From NCBI RefSeq assembly GCF_000255705.1, contig NZ_JH636440.1, positions 1,078,028 to 1,113,369 of the forward strand: a stretch of DNA of 35,342 bases, written 5' to 3'. The stretch is from Zavarzinella formosa DSM 19928 (GTDB lineage Bacteria; Planctomycetota; Planctomycetia; Gemmatales; Gemmataceae). The translations under genes and the position numbers were made by a program. Numbering within the stretch: the stretch's first letter is position 1; every line of letters begins with the position of its first letter. The notes under the pieces were generated by a model, which was given only the letters and a program-made list of their open reading frames with translations, searched no databases and had not been told where the DNA came from. Of this stretch, positions 15,396 to 23,716 are shown piece by piece.

Positions 15396-15956
15396 TCAAA
15401 CCTTGATATCGCGGATCACTCGCTTCAAGTCGGCGAGGAAGCCGGCGGCGGTTTCGACCCAGGGGCGGGCCGCTTTGGAACAGGAGAAGTGTTCGGTGAA
15501 GGCGATGAAGTATTGCAGGGTGGCCTCGTTCACCGATTCGAGGCAGCGGGCGTATTGTTCCTGCCGGCCGTCGGTCTTCGGAAGTTTTCGGCCCAGGCCG
15601 CCGAGGCCGAAGAATTTCCGGAAGCCGCCTTCTTGAAACTGATCGCGGACCGGGGCCAGGATCTCGTAAAAACGACCGACTTGAGCGGTGGCTTCCCTGA
15701 TCGAGGCCGATATTTGCGGCAGCTTTTGCTCGTCGGCAAACTTGACCAGATCTTCCAGCATTTCCTCGGCCTTGGCGAGGGCCTTGGTCGGCTGATGTTG
15801 CTCGCTGTTGTGTTCCATTTCTTGCCGGAGATATTCGAGATTGGCCAGCAGCGTCATCAGGGCCAGTTCAAACGAATCGTTGACGAGCGTGTCTTCGGGC
15901 TGTTTCGCCGGATTGACGACGGGCGGTAGTTGGAGAGTGGGGGTTGAGTTTCCCAT
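15396..15956 (-). CDS. Hypothetical helical protein in the TPR-receiver operon
   Basis: A 186-aa soluble protein that I do not recognise. It looks almost wholly alpha-helical and heptad-like (FELALMTLLANLEYLRQEM, then KALAKAEEMLEDLVKFADEQ), with a Gly-rich turn FFGLGGLGRK in the middle and a charged C-terminus. The frame is open upstream to 16097, but that would overlap the receiver gene; the ATG at 15956 (MGNSTPTLQLPP) leaves a 47-base gap. It is co-directional with the receiver gene and probably co-transcribed, so a role as partner or target in the same signalling unit is a guess from position only. Confidence 0.7.
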   Translation of the reverse strand: MGNSTPTLQLPPVVNPAKQPEDTLVNDSFELALMTLLANLEYLRQEMEHNSEQHQPTKALAKAEEMLEDLVKFADEQKLPQISASIREATAQVGRFYEILAPVRDQFQEGGFRKFFGLGGLGRKLPKTDGRQEQYARCLESVNEATLQYFIAFTEHFSCSKAARPWVETAAGFLADLKRVIRDIKV

Positions 15957-16003
15957 GCGTCGATCTCGTTGCGTCGAGCCGGGGTGGGTTGGGGAGATCG
16001 TGG

Positions 16004-17317
16004 TCAGTCGGTCGTCGCCGGGGACTCCGTTTCCACGGGACAATACTTTTGTACGATCCGCACCAAAGCTTCCGGTTGAAATGGTTTGGTCAGGCATATC
16101 GTTGCTCCACCCATCTTACCACGAATCTTGTCGAAAAAACCATCTTTCCCGGAAAGCATGACGATGGGAATCTTTGAAAGTTCTTTGTTTTTGCGAATCA
16201 ATTTGCAAAGGGCGTGGCCATCCATGTCCGGCAGGGTGGCATCCAGAACCACCATGTCGGGGTTCCCCCCGGCTTGGATGCGGTCCACGGCCTCGCTTCC
16301 GTCTCCGGCTTCGATCGCCCGGTAGCCATGTCGGTTCAGGGTGAGGGCGATCAGTTTGCGGATGGTCGGGCTGTCATCGACCACCAACACGCACTTTCGG
16401 GGTTTGGCCTCGGGTTCCGGGGCGGGCGGAACCGCCACCGCCGGGATCGGCGTGGGGGCCAGGCCGTTGAGCGTTCCCGGATCAGTTCGCCGGGGTTCCT
16501 TCGGCGTGGCGGACCGCTGCTCCAGCACCGCGAGATGCTGGGCGAAGGCCTCGTTGTCCGGGTTGAGTTTTTTGGCCTCCCGGAAGTAATTGATCCCCTC
16601 GGCCATGCGCTGGAGGTTCAGCATCGCCATGCCGAGGTAGTAGTAAGTGGTGAAATCCGGCTTCGTGCGGAGGTTGTTTTCCAGCCGGTCCATTCCCTCT
16701 CGCAGTTTCTTCTCGTCCGATTTGAAGTTGGTGATCGCCTCCCCGGCGTTCGCCAGACTCAGCACGGAATGGCAGTTCGGGCAGACGATGAATCGCGTCT
16801 CGGATTTGGCCAGACAGATCGGGCAATACCACAGCGGCGGGGCGGCCTTCAGTTTCTCGCGGTAGTATTCCGCCCCGGTTTTGGCCTGTTCGCTGTTCGG
16901 GTTGATTCGCAGGGCCTTTTCCACATGCGAGAGGGCCTCGGCCGGGGATTCCGTCACTCCCGCCAGCCACATCCAGGCGATGTCGTTGCCGGGATCGGCC
17001 TCGCAGGATTGCCGGAGCAGCCGTCGGGCCGTTTCCCGGTCCCCGGCTTGGGCGGCGGCCACCCCGGCGTTGAGCCGGGCCGACTTCATGGCCTGCATGG
17101 CGAGATTGTTGGCCGGGTTGAGGGCCAGCACGGTTTCGAGGTGGCGAAGGCTTTCCGCCGGGTCTTCACACAGGCTGGCCCGCCACATCCAGGCGAGGTC
17201 GTTGCGGGGATCGGTTTCGGTGGCTTGGATCAACAGCAGGCGCGCGCGGGGCCGGTCGCCCCCCTTGGCGGCGGCAATGGCTTCCCGCAGGACTTCAATC
17301 GCCCGCGACTTGGACAT
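16004..17317 (-). CDS. TPR / zinc-ribbon / CheY-like receiver protein
   Basis: A 437-aa cytoplasmic response regulator without a DNA-binding domain. Residues 1-160 form TPR-like repeats (two copies of the DP(R/G)ND-(L/I)AWMW(R/L)A unit). A zinc ribbon follows with C165, C168, C179 and C182 (CPIC and CPNC). Another TPR-like stretch spans about 205-265, then a Pro/Ala-rich linker. Residues 307-425 are a receiver: acidic pair D314-D315, phospho-acceptor D359, and K411 in LTKPF, all intact. The receiver resembles PilG/PilH-type CheY-like domains. The start at 17317 has GAAAGG before it; the longer frame to 17500 only shadows the 51-aa gene upstream. Phosphorylation probably controls protein-protein contacts through the TPRs. 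Confidence 0.85.
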   Translation of the reverse strand: MSKSRAIEVLREAIAAAKGGDRPRARLLLIQATETDPRNDLAWMWRASLCEDPAESLRHLETVLALNPANNLAMQAMKSARLNAGVAAAQAGDRETARRLLRQSCEADPGNDIAWMWLAGVTESPAEALSHVEKALRINPNSEQAKTGAEYYREKLKAAPPLWYCPICLAKSETRFIVCPNCHSVLSLANAGEAITNFKSDEKKLREGMDRLENNLRTKPDFTTYYYLGMAMLNLQRMAEGINYFREAKKLNPDNEAFAQHLAVLEQRSATPKEPRRTDPGTLNGLAPTPIPAVAVPPAPEPEAKPRKCVLVVDDSPTIRKLIALTLNRHGYRAIEAGDGSEAVDRIQAGGNPDMVVLDATLPDMDGHALCKLIRKNKELSKIPIVMLSGKDGFFDKIRGKMGGATICLTKPFQPEALVRIVQKYCPVETESPATTD

Positions 17318-17373
17318 GCTGCCTTTCTTCGCCGACGGCCCGTTGCCGTTGGTCTCGTTCCCGGCGGGCCGGA

Positions 17374-17529
17374 TCACTTCCTCATGAACTGATCGATGCC
17401 CTCCGCCTTCCAAACCTTCAACGTGAAGCGGTCCTTCGGATCGATCCGAACGCCGATCGCGTTGACTGGCACCGAATGTCGTTTCTGAATTTCGATCCAC
17501 GTTAGTTTAATGCTCGGATTCAACGGCAT
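17374..17529 (-). CDS. Small 51-aa hypothetical protein upstream of the TPR-receiver gene
   Basis: An ATG at 17529 opens a 51-codon frame ending in TGA at 17374. The product starts MPLNPSIKLTWIEIQKRHSV, has alternating hydrophobic residues suggestive of two beta strands (AIGVRID, FTLKVW) and ends in a charged helix. I do not recognise it. It ends 56 bases before the TPR-receiver start on the same strand, so it may be the first gene of that operon. There is no strong Shine-Dalgarno. It could be a chance frame, but the composition looks protein-like. Confidence 0.5.
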   Translation of the reverse strand: MPLNPSIKLTWIEIQKRHSVPVNAIGVRIDPKDRFTLKVWKAEGIDQFMRK

Positions 17530-17859
17530 GACACAACTTTATGGGAGAGAGAAAGTCGTCACCGTTTGTTACGGGAATGTCAGAACATAGAGGATGTCCG
17601 ACCGCCCCGCCAGCGAAAAGACTTCAATCTCATTCACGAGAATAAACGCCCGATACGCCCGCTCCTTCATCGTTTGAGTTGTCCGCACGAGTCATTAAAT
17701 CTTTTGCAGAGCAACCCTGACCCGCAATATAGAATACAAAATGCTCGCGTGTGTTTGATGAACCGAAGTAATTTGAAAAAACGGCCGTTTCGGGCAAACG
17801 CCCTCGGCGCCTGCTTCTGATGTTTGCGGGCCGTTTTTGCCCCATTCTTCGCGGTAATC
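17530..17859. other. Divergent intergenic region, 330 bases
   Basis: This stretch separates the minus-strand receiver operon from the secreted protein at 17860. It is more AT-rich than its neighbours. It holds an AT-rich tract around 17730 (AATATAGAATAC) that might serve as a -10 region, and the hairpin at 17777-17838. Short frames exist but none looks like a gene. Confidence 0.5.
17777..17838 (+). terminator. Terminator-like hairpin in the leader of the secreted protein gene
   Basis: AAAAACGGCC (17777-17786) pairs perfectly with GGCCGTTTTT (17829-17838). A smaller GGGC/GCCC stem lies inside. The right arm ends in five T residues on the plus strand, like an intrinsic terminator, yet no plus-strand gene ends upstream and the next ATG is 21 bases further on. 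It may end a small RNA or attenuate the downstream gene. Confidence 0.4.
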
Positions 17860-19188
17860 ATGAACAAACTTTCCGTGGCGTGCGTTCTGGCGTTGCTCTG
17901 GTTGATCCTGCCTCAACCATCAGCCAACGCCCAATTTGAGCAAGAGAGAGCCAGCGCCAAAGACGAATTACCACGTCCGGATGAAGTTCCCACGGAGGAA
18001 ATTGCCTGGAAGAAGTTTCTGGAACATTTGGGAAAAGGGCCGGTGTGTCAGGTGGAGATTCTCACTCGTGAACGACCGGAAGGAGGGCTCTTTTACTTTC
18101 GAGTTTTGGTTAGCCGAGCCTGTCCGTTCCCGATCATGAGGGGGTTTGGAATCGACCGCGACGACAAGTGCATTCCCCCGCCCGATCCCAGGCATAACCA
18201 ATTCCAAGACCTGAAGCGATTGGTCGTTCAGAACAGGAACCCGGCAAGCCCGCCACTGGCTTTTCACAACCACTCAACGGGGGTGTGGTTTCAAGAACCT
18301 GTCACTCCCGGCAAGGAGTTGACGCTGTTGACGGACTGCGTGGGCGAAAGCGGCCGCTTGCCGGAGAAGCCGGGGCAAATCGAAATGGTGTATCACAAGG
18401 CACTGTTTCGGATCGAACACCTCACCGCCGCCCAGGTCGAAAAGGCCGAACCGCTTCGGCAGAACGCGGCTTTCTTTCGGGATCGCGTCGCCGCCATTCA
18501 GAAGGAAGCCATCGCGGCGCATCGTGTCAAACCAATCACGGATGAACGTCTGTTAATCCAAGCCTCCCAGCTCTTTCAAGACCCGGTTTTCAACGATGAA
18601 CTCCGGGCCAAACTCAGCAAATGGATTGATCGCCCCACGAAAGAACTTGCCCACAAAGACGATGATCGGTTTCTTGCCATCATTCCAAATCTTCTCACCT
18701 ACGCGCTCGCGAGGTCCGGGGAGCCGAAGGATTTTGAGCTTTTCCATCGTTTGGCGCGCCGACACCCACAGTTGGCCGGGGCCATTAAGCACCAAACACT
18801 CATCTTGCTGGATCACGCCGGGGGCGCCCAGGCTCGCGATCTGGCGAGCGATCTCATGAAAAATCCCGCTCCGGCCGATAGCCACCATCTGCCGGAATAC
18901 GAACTGCTTCGGAAACTCGATCCCGACATCCCTGAACACACGGAGGGAGATCGGTTTTTGCTCATGATGACGCATTTGTTCAAATTAAAGCCCGCCGACT
19001 TCGGATTGCGAATGGCCGAGTCTCGCTGGCTTGAACTGGCGGACCGGCGTGAATTTTCTCCGGGGGAACTGCAAGACATGCGTGAGAAAGTCAAAAATGA
19101 GAGCGGCCCTTGGATGATGATGAGGGAGTCGGATCGAAAATCGGGCCAGGAAGCCGCGTTAAAGTGGATTGCCGGACGAAAGCCGTGA
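17860..19188 (+). CDS. Secreted hypothetical protein
   Basis: A 442-aa protein with a clear signal peptide (MNKLSVACVLALLWLILPQ..., probable cleavage after SANA, about residue 25). The mature part starts with a charged segment and a compact domain containing several Cys and Pro residues (RACPFPIM, DDKCIPPPDP), then a long, mostly helical C-terminal half (residues about 190-440). The frame extends to 17824, but the ATG at 17860 begins the signal peptide. I recognise no family. It stands alone: divergent operon upstream, Ser/Thr kinase with its own promoter downstream. Confidence 0.75.
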   Translation: MNKLSVACVLALLWLILPQPSANAQFEQERASAKDELPRPDEVPTEEIAWKKFLEHLGKGPVCQVEILTRERPEGGLFYFRVLVSRACPFPIMRGFGIDRDDKCIPPPDPRHNQFQDLKRLVVQNRNPASPPLAFHNHSTGVWFQEPVTPGKELTLLTDCVGESGRLPEKPGQIEMVYHKALFRIEHLTAAQVEKAEPLRQNAAFFRDRVAAIQKEAIAAHRVKPITDERLLIQASQLFQDPVFNDELRAKLSKWIDRPTKELAHKDDDRFLAIIPNLLTYALARSGEPKDFELFHRLARRHPQLAGAIKHQTLILLDHAGGAQARDLASDLMKNPAPADSHHLPEYELLRKLDPDIPEHTEGDRFLLMMTHLFKLKPADFGLRMAESRWLELADRREFSPGELQDMREKVKNESGPWMMMRESDRKSGQEAALKWIAGRKP

Positions 19189-19280
19189 TCCCAATTCAAT
19201 TGAGACCCGATCCGGCCTTGACGGGGATTCCGGAAGAAGGGGTTTCCAAATTCTTCTGAAAACAAATCCCCTTCATTGGA

Positions 19281-19310
19281 TTGACACGCCGCCCATGAGT
19301 AATTTATAAT
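19281..19310 (+). promoter_or_regulatory. Near-consensus sigma-70 promoter of the Ser/Thr kinase gene
   Basis: The exact -35 hexamer TTGACA (19281-19286) and exact -10 hexamer TATAAT (19305-19310) are 18 bases apart. This is the strongest promoter in the window. Transcription should begin near 19317, giving a leader of about 130 bases before the GTG at 19449. Confidence 0.85.
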
Positions 19311-19316
19311 CCGGCT

Positions 19317-19448
19317 AGTTTGCGGAAGCTGCGCGCTGCACGGCTTCCGGGTGGACAAGGACTGTCCGAGTCCTTTCATGACGTCGTGGAGTCGGGTGTC
19401 GCGGGATAATCTATCCCCCCGAATCACGGCAGGTATCGAATTTGGCTC
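19317..19448 (+). promoter_or_regulatory. Structured leader of the Ser/Thr kinase gene, candidate cis-acting RNA
   Basis: Three hairpins follow the promoter. Hairpin 1 is CGGAAGC (19323-19329) with GCTTCCG (19343-19349). Hairpin 2 is AAGGACT (19357-19363) with AGTCCTT (19369-19375), and it competes with an alternative GGAC/GTCC pairing (19353-19356 with 19364-19367). Hairpin 3 is GGGATA (19403-19408) with TATCCC (19412-19417). The mutually exclusive pairings could make a switch. I do not recognise any known riboswitch class. Confidence 0.4.
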
Positions 19449-22400
19449 GTGTCGCTTCCGGCCTTCTCCAAGCCGGACGGGGCGGGCGGTGATGGGCCGT
19501 CAATGGCTGCACCCCTGACACCGGATCCCTCGGGCCGCTCGGCCGGACCTCCTTTTTTCGGGGGAGGGACGCCCGTCCGCGCTGATGGTTCGTCCGCACG
19601 AACTCGACTTTCCAAAACCGGCTCCTCGGCCAATCAACCCGTTGGCCCGGAGGAACCAACCTCCCCGACCACCCCGTTGGCCGAATCCCGGTCGGATGAA
19701 AGTCCGACCATTCTGTCGTCCATGCGACCTCGCAATGCCTTCGACGCAATGCTGACCGGCACGTTCGCCGGCCGGACGCTCGGGCATTTTGAAATGCTGG
19801 AGATTGTCGGCAGCGGCGGGATGGCAGCCGTCCTCAAGGCTCGCGACCTCGATCTCGGCCGGTTTGTCGCCCTGAAGATTTTGCCGCCGGAAATGGCGGT
19901 TGACACTGAGAATGTCAACCGCTTCAAGCAGGAGGCCCGCGCCGCCGCCAAACTGGATGATGATCACATCGCCCGTGTTTACCACTGCGGCGAAGATCAG
20001 GGGCTGAACTTCATCGCCTTCGAGTTTGTCGAGGGGGAAAATCTCCGGCAGCGGATGGAGGCTTGTGGCGGGAAGATTCCCGTGCGGGATTCCATCCGGC
20101 TCATGTATCAGGTGGCCAAGGGGCTGGCCCACGCCTCCGAACGCGGCGTCGTCCACCGGGACATCAAGCCATCCAACATCATCGTCACGCCGGACGGCAA
20201 CGCGAAGATCGTGGACATGGGGTTGGCCCGCAGCTTGCTGGATGTGCGGGCCAGCGGCCAGCTCACCCACTCCGGCGTCACGCTCGGCACATTCGATTAC
20301 ATCTCCCCGGAACAAGCCATCGAGCCGCGACTGGCTGATGTGCGGAGCGATATTTACAGCCTCGGTTGCACGTTCTACCATCTGCTCACCGGCCATGTTC
20401 CGGTGCCCGAGGGGACCGTCGCCCGCAAGCTGGATGCCCACAAGAACCTGATCCCGACGGACCTTCGCCAATACAACCCGGAGGTTCCCGCCGAACTGGC
20501 GAACATCATCAACCGGATGATGGCCAAGGAACCGGATCAACGCTATCAGCACCCGGACGTGCTGGCCGGGCAGCTTCGCGATCTGGCCCGCAAGATGGAC
20601 GTGGTGTTGGAGCCGACGGCCGACGCCTCCCGCTTGCGGGAACCGACGGCGGCGAAGTGGCTGACCTTTGGCCGGGTGATGGGCACGCTGGCCGTTGTGT
20701 TGCTCGCAGTGTTGGTCGGGTTGAACATCAACGAACGGATGAGCCGGAAGAAAGACCCGGTCATCGTCGAAGGGGTGGTCAGTAACCCGACGACCCACGG
20801 TGTCGAACCGCTCGACAAATCAAAAGACCACAAAGACCCGGAGCCGCCCAAGAAAGAGCCGGAAAAGAAGGATCTCCCCCCGAGCGGCCCCCGCGAGGCC
20901 AACAACCTCGGCGACTTGCTGAGCCTTCTGAAACTGGGGGCCAAACACATCCGGCTCACCGGGTCCGATTATGATCTGGCCCGCTATCTGGACAAGGACA
21001 ATCAGCCGGTCGAAGCGCTCTTCAACGGAGAGGATCTTCGCATCGAGGGGGTCGGCCAGCCGACCGTGCGGCTCGGCTTCACCCCGCCCGGCAAAACCCG
21101 CCCGAAGGCGATGACCCTGAAAGGCCCCGGCGACGGCCGGGGATCGCTGACCATTCGCGGCGTGCGGTTTCAATTCCCCTCGGCCGAAGGCGATTCGGAA
21201 AACGCCGGGCTGCTCATCAGCCAGTTCGGCCGGGTTACCGTGGAAGCCTGTACATTTACGTCATCGTTTAAGGGAGGCCGCGACGGCCGGGATGGCCCGG
21301 CGGAACTGGCCGTCGATTCGGTCGGTTGCAACCTCACGCTGACGCAGTGCTATTTCGCCCCCGGTTACGTGGGGGTCCGGCTGGACGCCCCGACCCATCT
21401 CTCGGCTACGGAATGCGCCTTCGCCCCGCACCACGCCGCCATCCGGGTGATGAAGGACGACGACACAAGCGATTCCGAACTGGTCTTCAAGCAATGTTCC
21501 GCGTTGCTCACCTCGGGCACCTTGGTGGAAATCGGGGATAACGTCGGTTGTGCCGTGCAAGCCGGCCACTGCATCTTCGGCGGGATGGATCGCTATGGCC
21601 CGTTCTCGCCCGTCTCCACCGTGATCCGGCAGCGGGGAAGCCGGGCTTCCGGCACCCGCTTCGAGTCCGCCAAGCAGGACGAAGACGGCCCGGTGATGCC
21701 GAACGTCTATCACAATGTGGTTCCGTATGAAGAAGGCGAAGTTTATTACACATTCGCCGATTGTGCCCGCGAACGTATCCCCGTCCGCGATTCGGACAAG
21801 CAATTGCTCAAGGCCCCGTGGCTGGAAAAAGACCCTCTCTCCTTCCTCGTCGGCAGCACGGCCGACGCGAAGCGGGCCTTCTCCCCGAACGTGAAACTGG
21901 CGGCCCTGCGGGTGCCAAGCAATCCGAATTGGGAAATGCTCGGCGCCCGGTATCTCGGCACGGTTCCGCTCTACGGCCTGCCACTGTCCCCGCCCGATTC
22001 CGAGCCTCGCGACCCGACCATCAAGATCTGGGATCCCAGCCTCCCGGAGTTCTCGCAGACACCCGCTCCGCAAGGGGTTTATCGCAAACTGAAGGTGGCT
22101 CTGGATGCGATGAAGAAGGGCGACACGCTCTTGATCCGGCATACGGGGAAGCTGGAAGTTGATCCGTGCGAGTTTGAAAAGGCGGAAACGGACATCACCA
22201 TCAAGCCGGAAGCGAATCACAAACCGATCTTGGTTCCCGCCCCGTCCACGCTGAAGCGTTCGCCGGCCATGTTCAAGCTGTTCGGCGGCCGGCTGGCGCT
22301 GGACGGCCTGCACATCCATTTGTTGCATGATCGCGTGCCTGCCCTCGCCGTGCTGGCGGGCGGGGGACAGTTTGAGTTCCGCAACGGCCTGCTGACCTTT

Positions 22401-23189
22401 GAGGAAGGGGAGGATTTTTCCGCCGTTACCCTCGCGGACCCGCGAGGCGAAATGATGATGATGGGAGCCGTTCCCGCCGACCGCTGGCCGATTCCGAAGA
22501 TCGTGATTGAAAATTCCGTCATCCGCGGCCACGGCCGGGTGTTCAACGTGCAGGGAAGCCGGCCGTTCGAGGCGGAAGTGAAGAACACGCTGGTGGTCGT
22601 GGACGGTTTGTTTCTGGACATCCACCCCTCGAACGGCGATCCCTCCGGGGCGGGCAGCGGCCTCGTGAAACTTCATTGCCTCACCTATTGCGGCACCGGC
22701 CCCCTTGTCCATCTGCGGGCAACGGACAAGAAAAACGACGTCGGCGCCGCCGGCCTGACCAAGACGGAAATCACCGCTTCCAACTGCGTGATCCTGCCTC
22801 CGGCCGACTCCCACGATCCGATTATTCTGGCCGAACGGATCGACAGCAAAGATCAACTGGCCATGTGGGTGTCGTGGAAGGGCAAGAACAACATCTTTGC
22901 GATGGCCAAGGGCCGCCCCGTGATCGAGATGCGCCCGGTCGATCTGGCGGCCAACCCGCCGAAGGTGATCGACGCCGAACACTGGGCCGACCTGGCCGGG
23001 GAAGACACCGAACCGCTGGGCAACGTGAAAATCGACGGCAACCTCCCCGCCCTGAGCCGCCCCGGCGCTTTCGTCGCCGCCCGCCCGGCCGACTTCCGCA
23101 TCAAATCCATCTCCCCGAAGATGCCCGACCGCCCCGCCGATACCGGCGCCCAGGCCGAGGGCTTGCCGAAGCAGTATCAGGAAGAATAA
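19449..23189 (+). CDS. Transmembrane Ser/Thr protein kinase with large extracytoplasmic beta-helix-like region
   Basis: A 1246-aa protein. Residues 1-110 are a Pro/Ser/Gly-rich disordered N-terminus. Residues about 112-390 are a PknB-type kinase domain: glycine loop IVGSGGMAAV, lysine in VALKILP, catalytic H236-R237-D238 with DIKPSN, and D256-M257-G258, a DMG in place of DFG. A single membrane helix spans about 404-425 (TLAVVLLAVLVGLNI), then a charged PEPPKKEPEKK linker. Residues about 480-1246 lie outside the cytoplasm and carry many short strand-turn repeats (LTIRGVRFQF, VTVEACTF) like a parallel beta-helix. The start is GTG; in-frame ATGs at 19503 and about residue 93 are alternatives. 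It probably senses wall or surface ligands. Confidence 0.88.
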   Translation: MSLPAFSKPDGAGGDGPSMAAPLTPDPSGRSAGPPFFGGGTPVRADGSSARTRLSKTGSSANQPVGPEEPTSPTTPLAESRSDESPTILSSMRPRNAFDAMLTGTFAGRTLGHFEMLEIVGSGGMAAVLKARDLDLGRFVALKILPPEMAVDTENVNRFKQEARAAAKLDDDHIARVYHCGEDQGLNFIAFEFVEGENLRQRMEACGGKIPVRDSIRLMYQVAKGLAHASERGVVHRDIKPSNIIVTPDGNAKIVDMGLARSLLDVRASGQLTHSGVTLGTFDYISPEQAIEPRLADVRSDIYSLGCTFYHLLTGHVPVPEGTVARKLDAHKNLIPTDLRQYNPEVPAELANIINRMMAKEPDQRYQHPDVLAGQLRDLARKMDVVLEPTADASRLREPTAAKWLTFGRVMGTLAVVLLAVLVGLNINERMSRKKDPVIVEGVVSNPTTHGVEPLDKSKDHKDPEPPKKEPEKKDLPPSGPREANNLGDLLSLLKLGAKHIRLTGSDYDLARYLDKDNQPVEALFNGEDLRIEGVGQPTVRLGFTPPGKTRPKAMTLKGPGDGRGSLTIRGVRFQFPSAEGDSENAGLLISQFGRVTVEACTFTSSFKGGRDGRDGPAELAVDSVGCNLTLTQCYFAPGYVGVRLDAPTHLSATECAFAPHHAAIRVMKDDDTSDSELVFKQCSALLTSGTLVEIGDNVGCAVQAGHCIFGGMDRYGPFSPVSTVIRQRGSRASGTRFESAKQDEDGPVMPNVYHNVVPYEEGEVYYTFADCARERIPVRDSDKQLLKAPWLEKDPLSFLVGSTADAKRAFSPNVKLAALRVPSNPNWEMLGARYLGTVPLYGLPLSPPDSEPRDPTIKIWDPSLPEFSQTPAPQGVYRKLKVALDAMKKGDTLLIRHTGKLEVDPCEFEKAETDITIKPEANHKPILVPAPSTLKRSPAMFKLFGGRLALDGLHIHLLHDRVPALAVLAGGGQFEFRNGLLTFEEGEDFSAVTLADPRGEMMMMGAVPADRWPIPKIVIENSVIRGHGRVFNVQGSRPFEAEVKNTLVVVDGLFLDIHPSNGDPSGAGSGLVKLHCLTYCGTGPLVHLRATDKKNDVGAAGLTKTEITASNCVILPPADSHDPIILAERIDSKDQLAMWVSWKGKNNIFAMAKGRPVIEMRPVDLAANPPKVIDAEHWADLAGEDTEPLGNVKIDGNLPALSRPGAFVAARPADFRIKSISPKMPDRPADTGAQAEGLPKQYQEE

Positions 23190-23283
23190 CCGGCGGGGCT
23201 TTGGCCGCTTCTTTGCCGACAAGACAAGCAACAGATCACATTGATCCTCGCATTTTCACATTTGGCAAAGGCAATCCCAAACC

Positions 23284-23688
23284 ATGAATGTCGTGCATCT
23301 GACACCGATTCTCAATGTCTCCAGTCTGGACGAGAGCTTCGGCTGGTTCGAGAAACTTGGCTGGAAAAGAGGCTGGGCTTATGGCGAGCCGCCGACATTC
23401 GGAATGGTGAGTTGCGGGAAGTGCCAGATCTTCCTGTGCAAAGGCGCCCAAGGATCGCGGGGCGGCCCGGCGCCCCAACACGCCGGGGACGAGGACACCG
23501 GCGGCGTTTGGATGAGCTGGTGGGTGGGATCGCCGGCCGAAGTGGATGAGGCCCACGCGCTGGCATTGCGGCACGGCCTGACAGTGACGTGGCCGCCGAC
23601 CGACGAACCTTGGGGCGTCCGCGAATGTCACATCCGACACCCGGACGGCCACACCTTTCGGATCAGCGCGGGGAACGAGAAAGAATAA
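23284..23688 (+). CDS. VOC superfamily (glyoxalase/bleomycin-resistance-like) protein
   Basis: A 134-aa protein of the vicinal-oxygen-chelate fold, with the usual two beta-alpha-beta-beta-beta modules. The first begins VVHLTPILNVSSLDESFGWFE, the second ends in the hallmark RHPDGHTFRISAG. An acidic or histidine metal ligand pattern is not obvious beyond H5 and the C-terminal segment. Members include glyoxalases, dioxygenases and antibiotic-binding proteins; the sequence does not tell which. AAAGG lies about 13 bases before the ATG. It follows the Ser/Thr kinase by 94 bases and converges with the hybrid kinase gene, 28 bases apart. Confidence 0.82.
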   Translation: MNVVHLTPILNVSSLDESFGWFEKLGWKRGWAYGEPPTFGMVSCGKCQIFLCKGAQGSRGGPAPQHAGDEDTGGVWMSWWVGSPAEVDEAHALALRHGLTVTWPPTDEPWGVRECHIRHPDGHTFRISAGNEKE

Positions 23689-23716
23689 CAAACACGGTGG
23701 TTTCATCGTGCTATTG

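Noticed and set aside
16214-17392. Plus-strand frame of 392 codons opposite the TPR-receiver gene
   Set aside because: Antisense to a protein with intact TPR, zinc-ribbon and receiver motifs.
21261-23231. Minus-strand open frame of 656 codons opposite the Ser/Thr kinase gene
   Set aside because: It lies wholly antisense to a gene with clear kinase domain and long continuous homology-like structure. The product is His/Arg/Gly-rich, as expected from the complement of GC-rich codons, and shows no domain.
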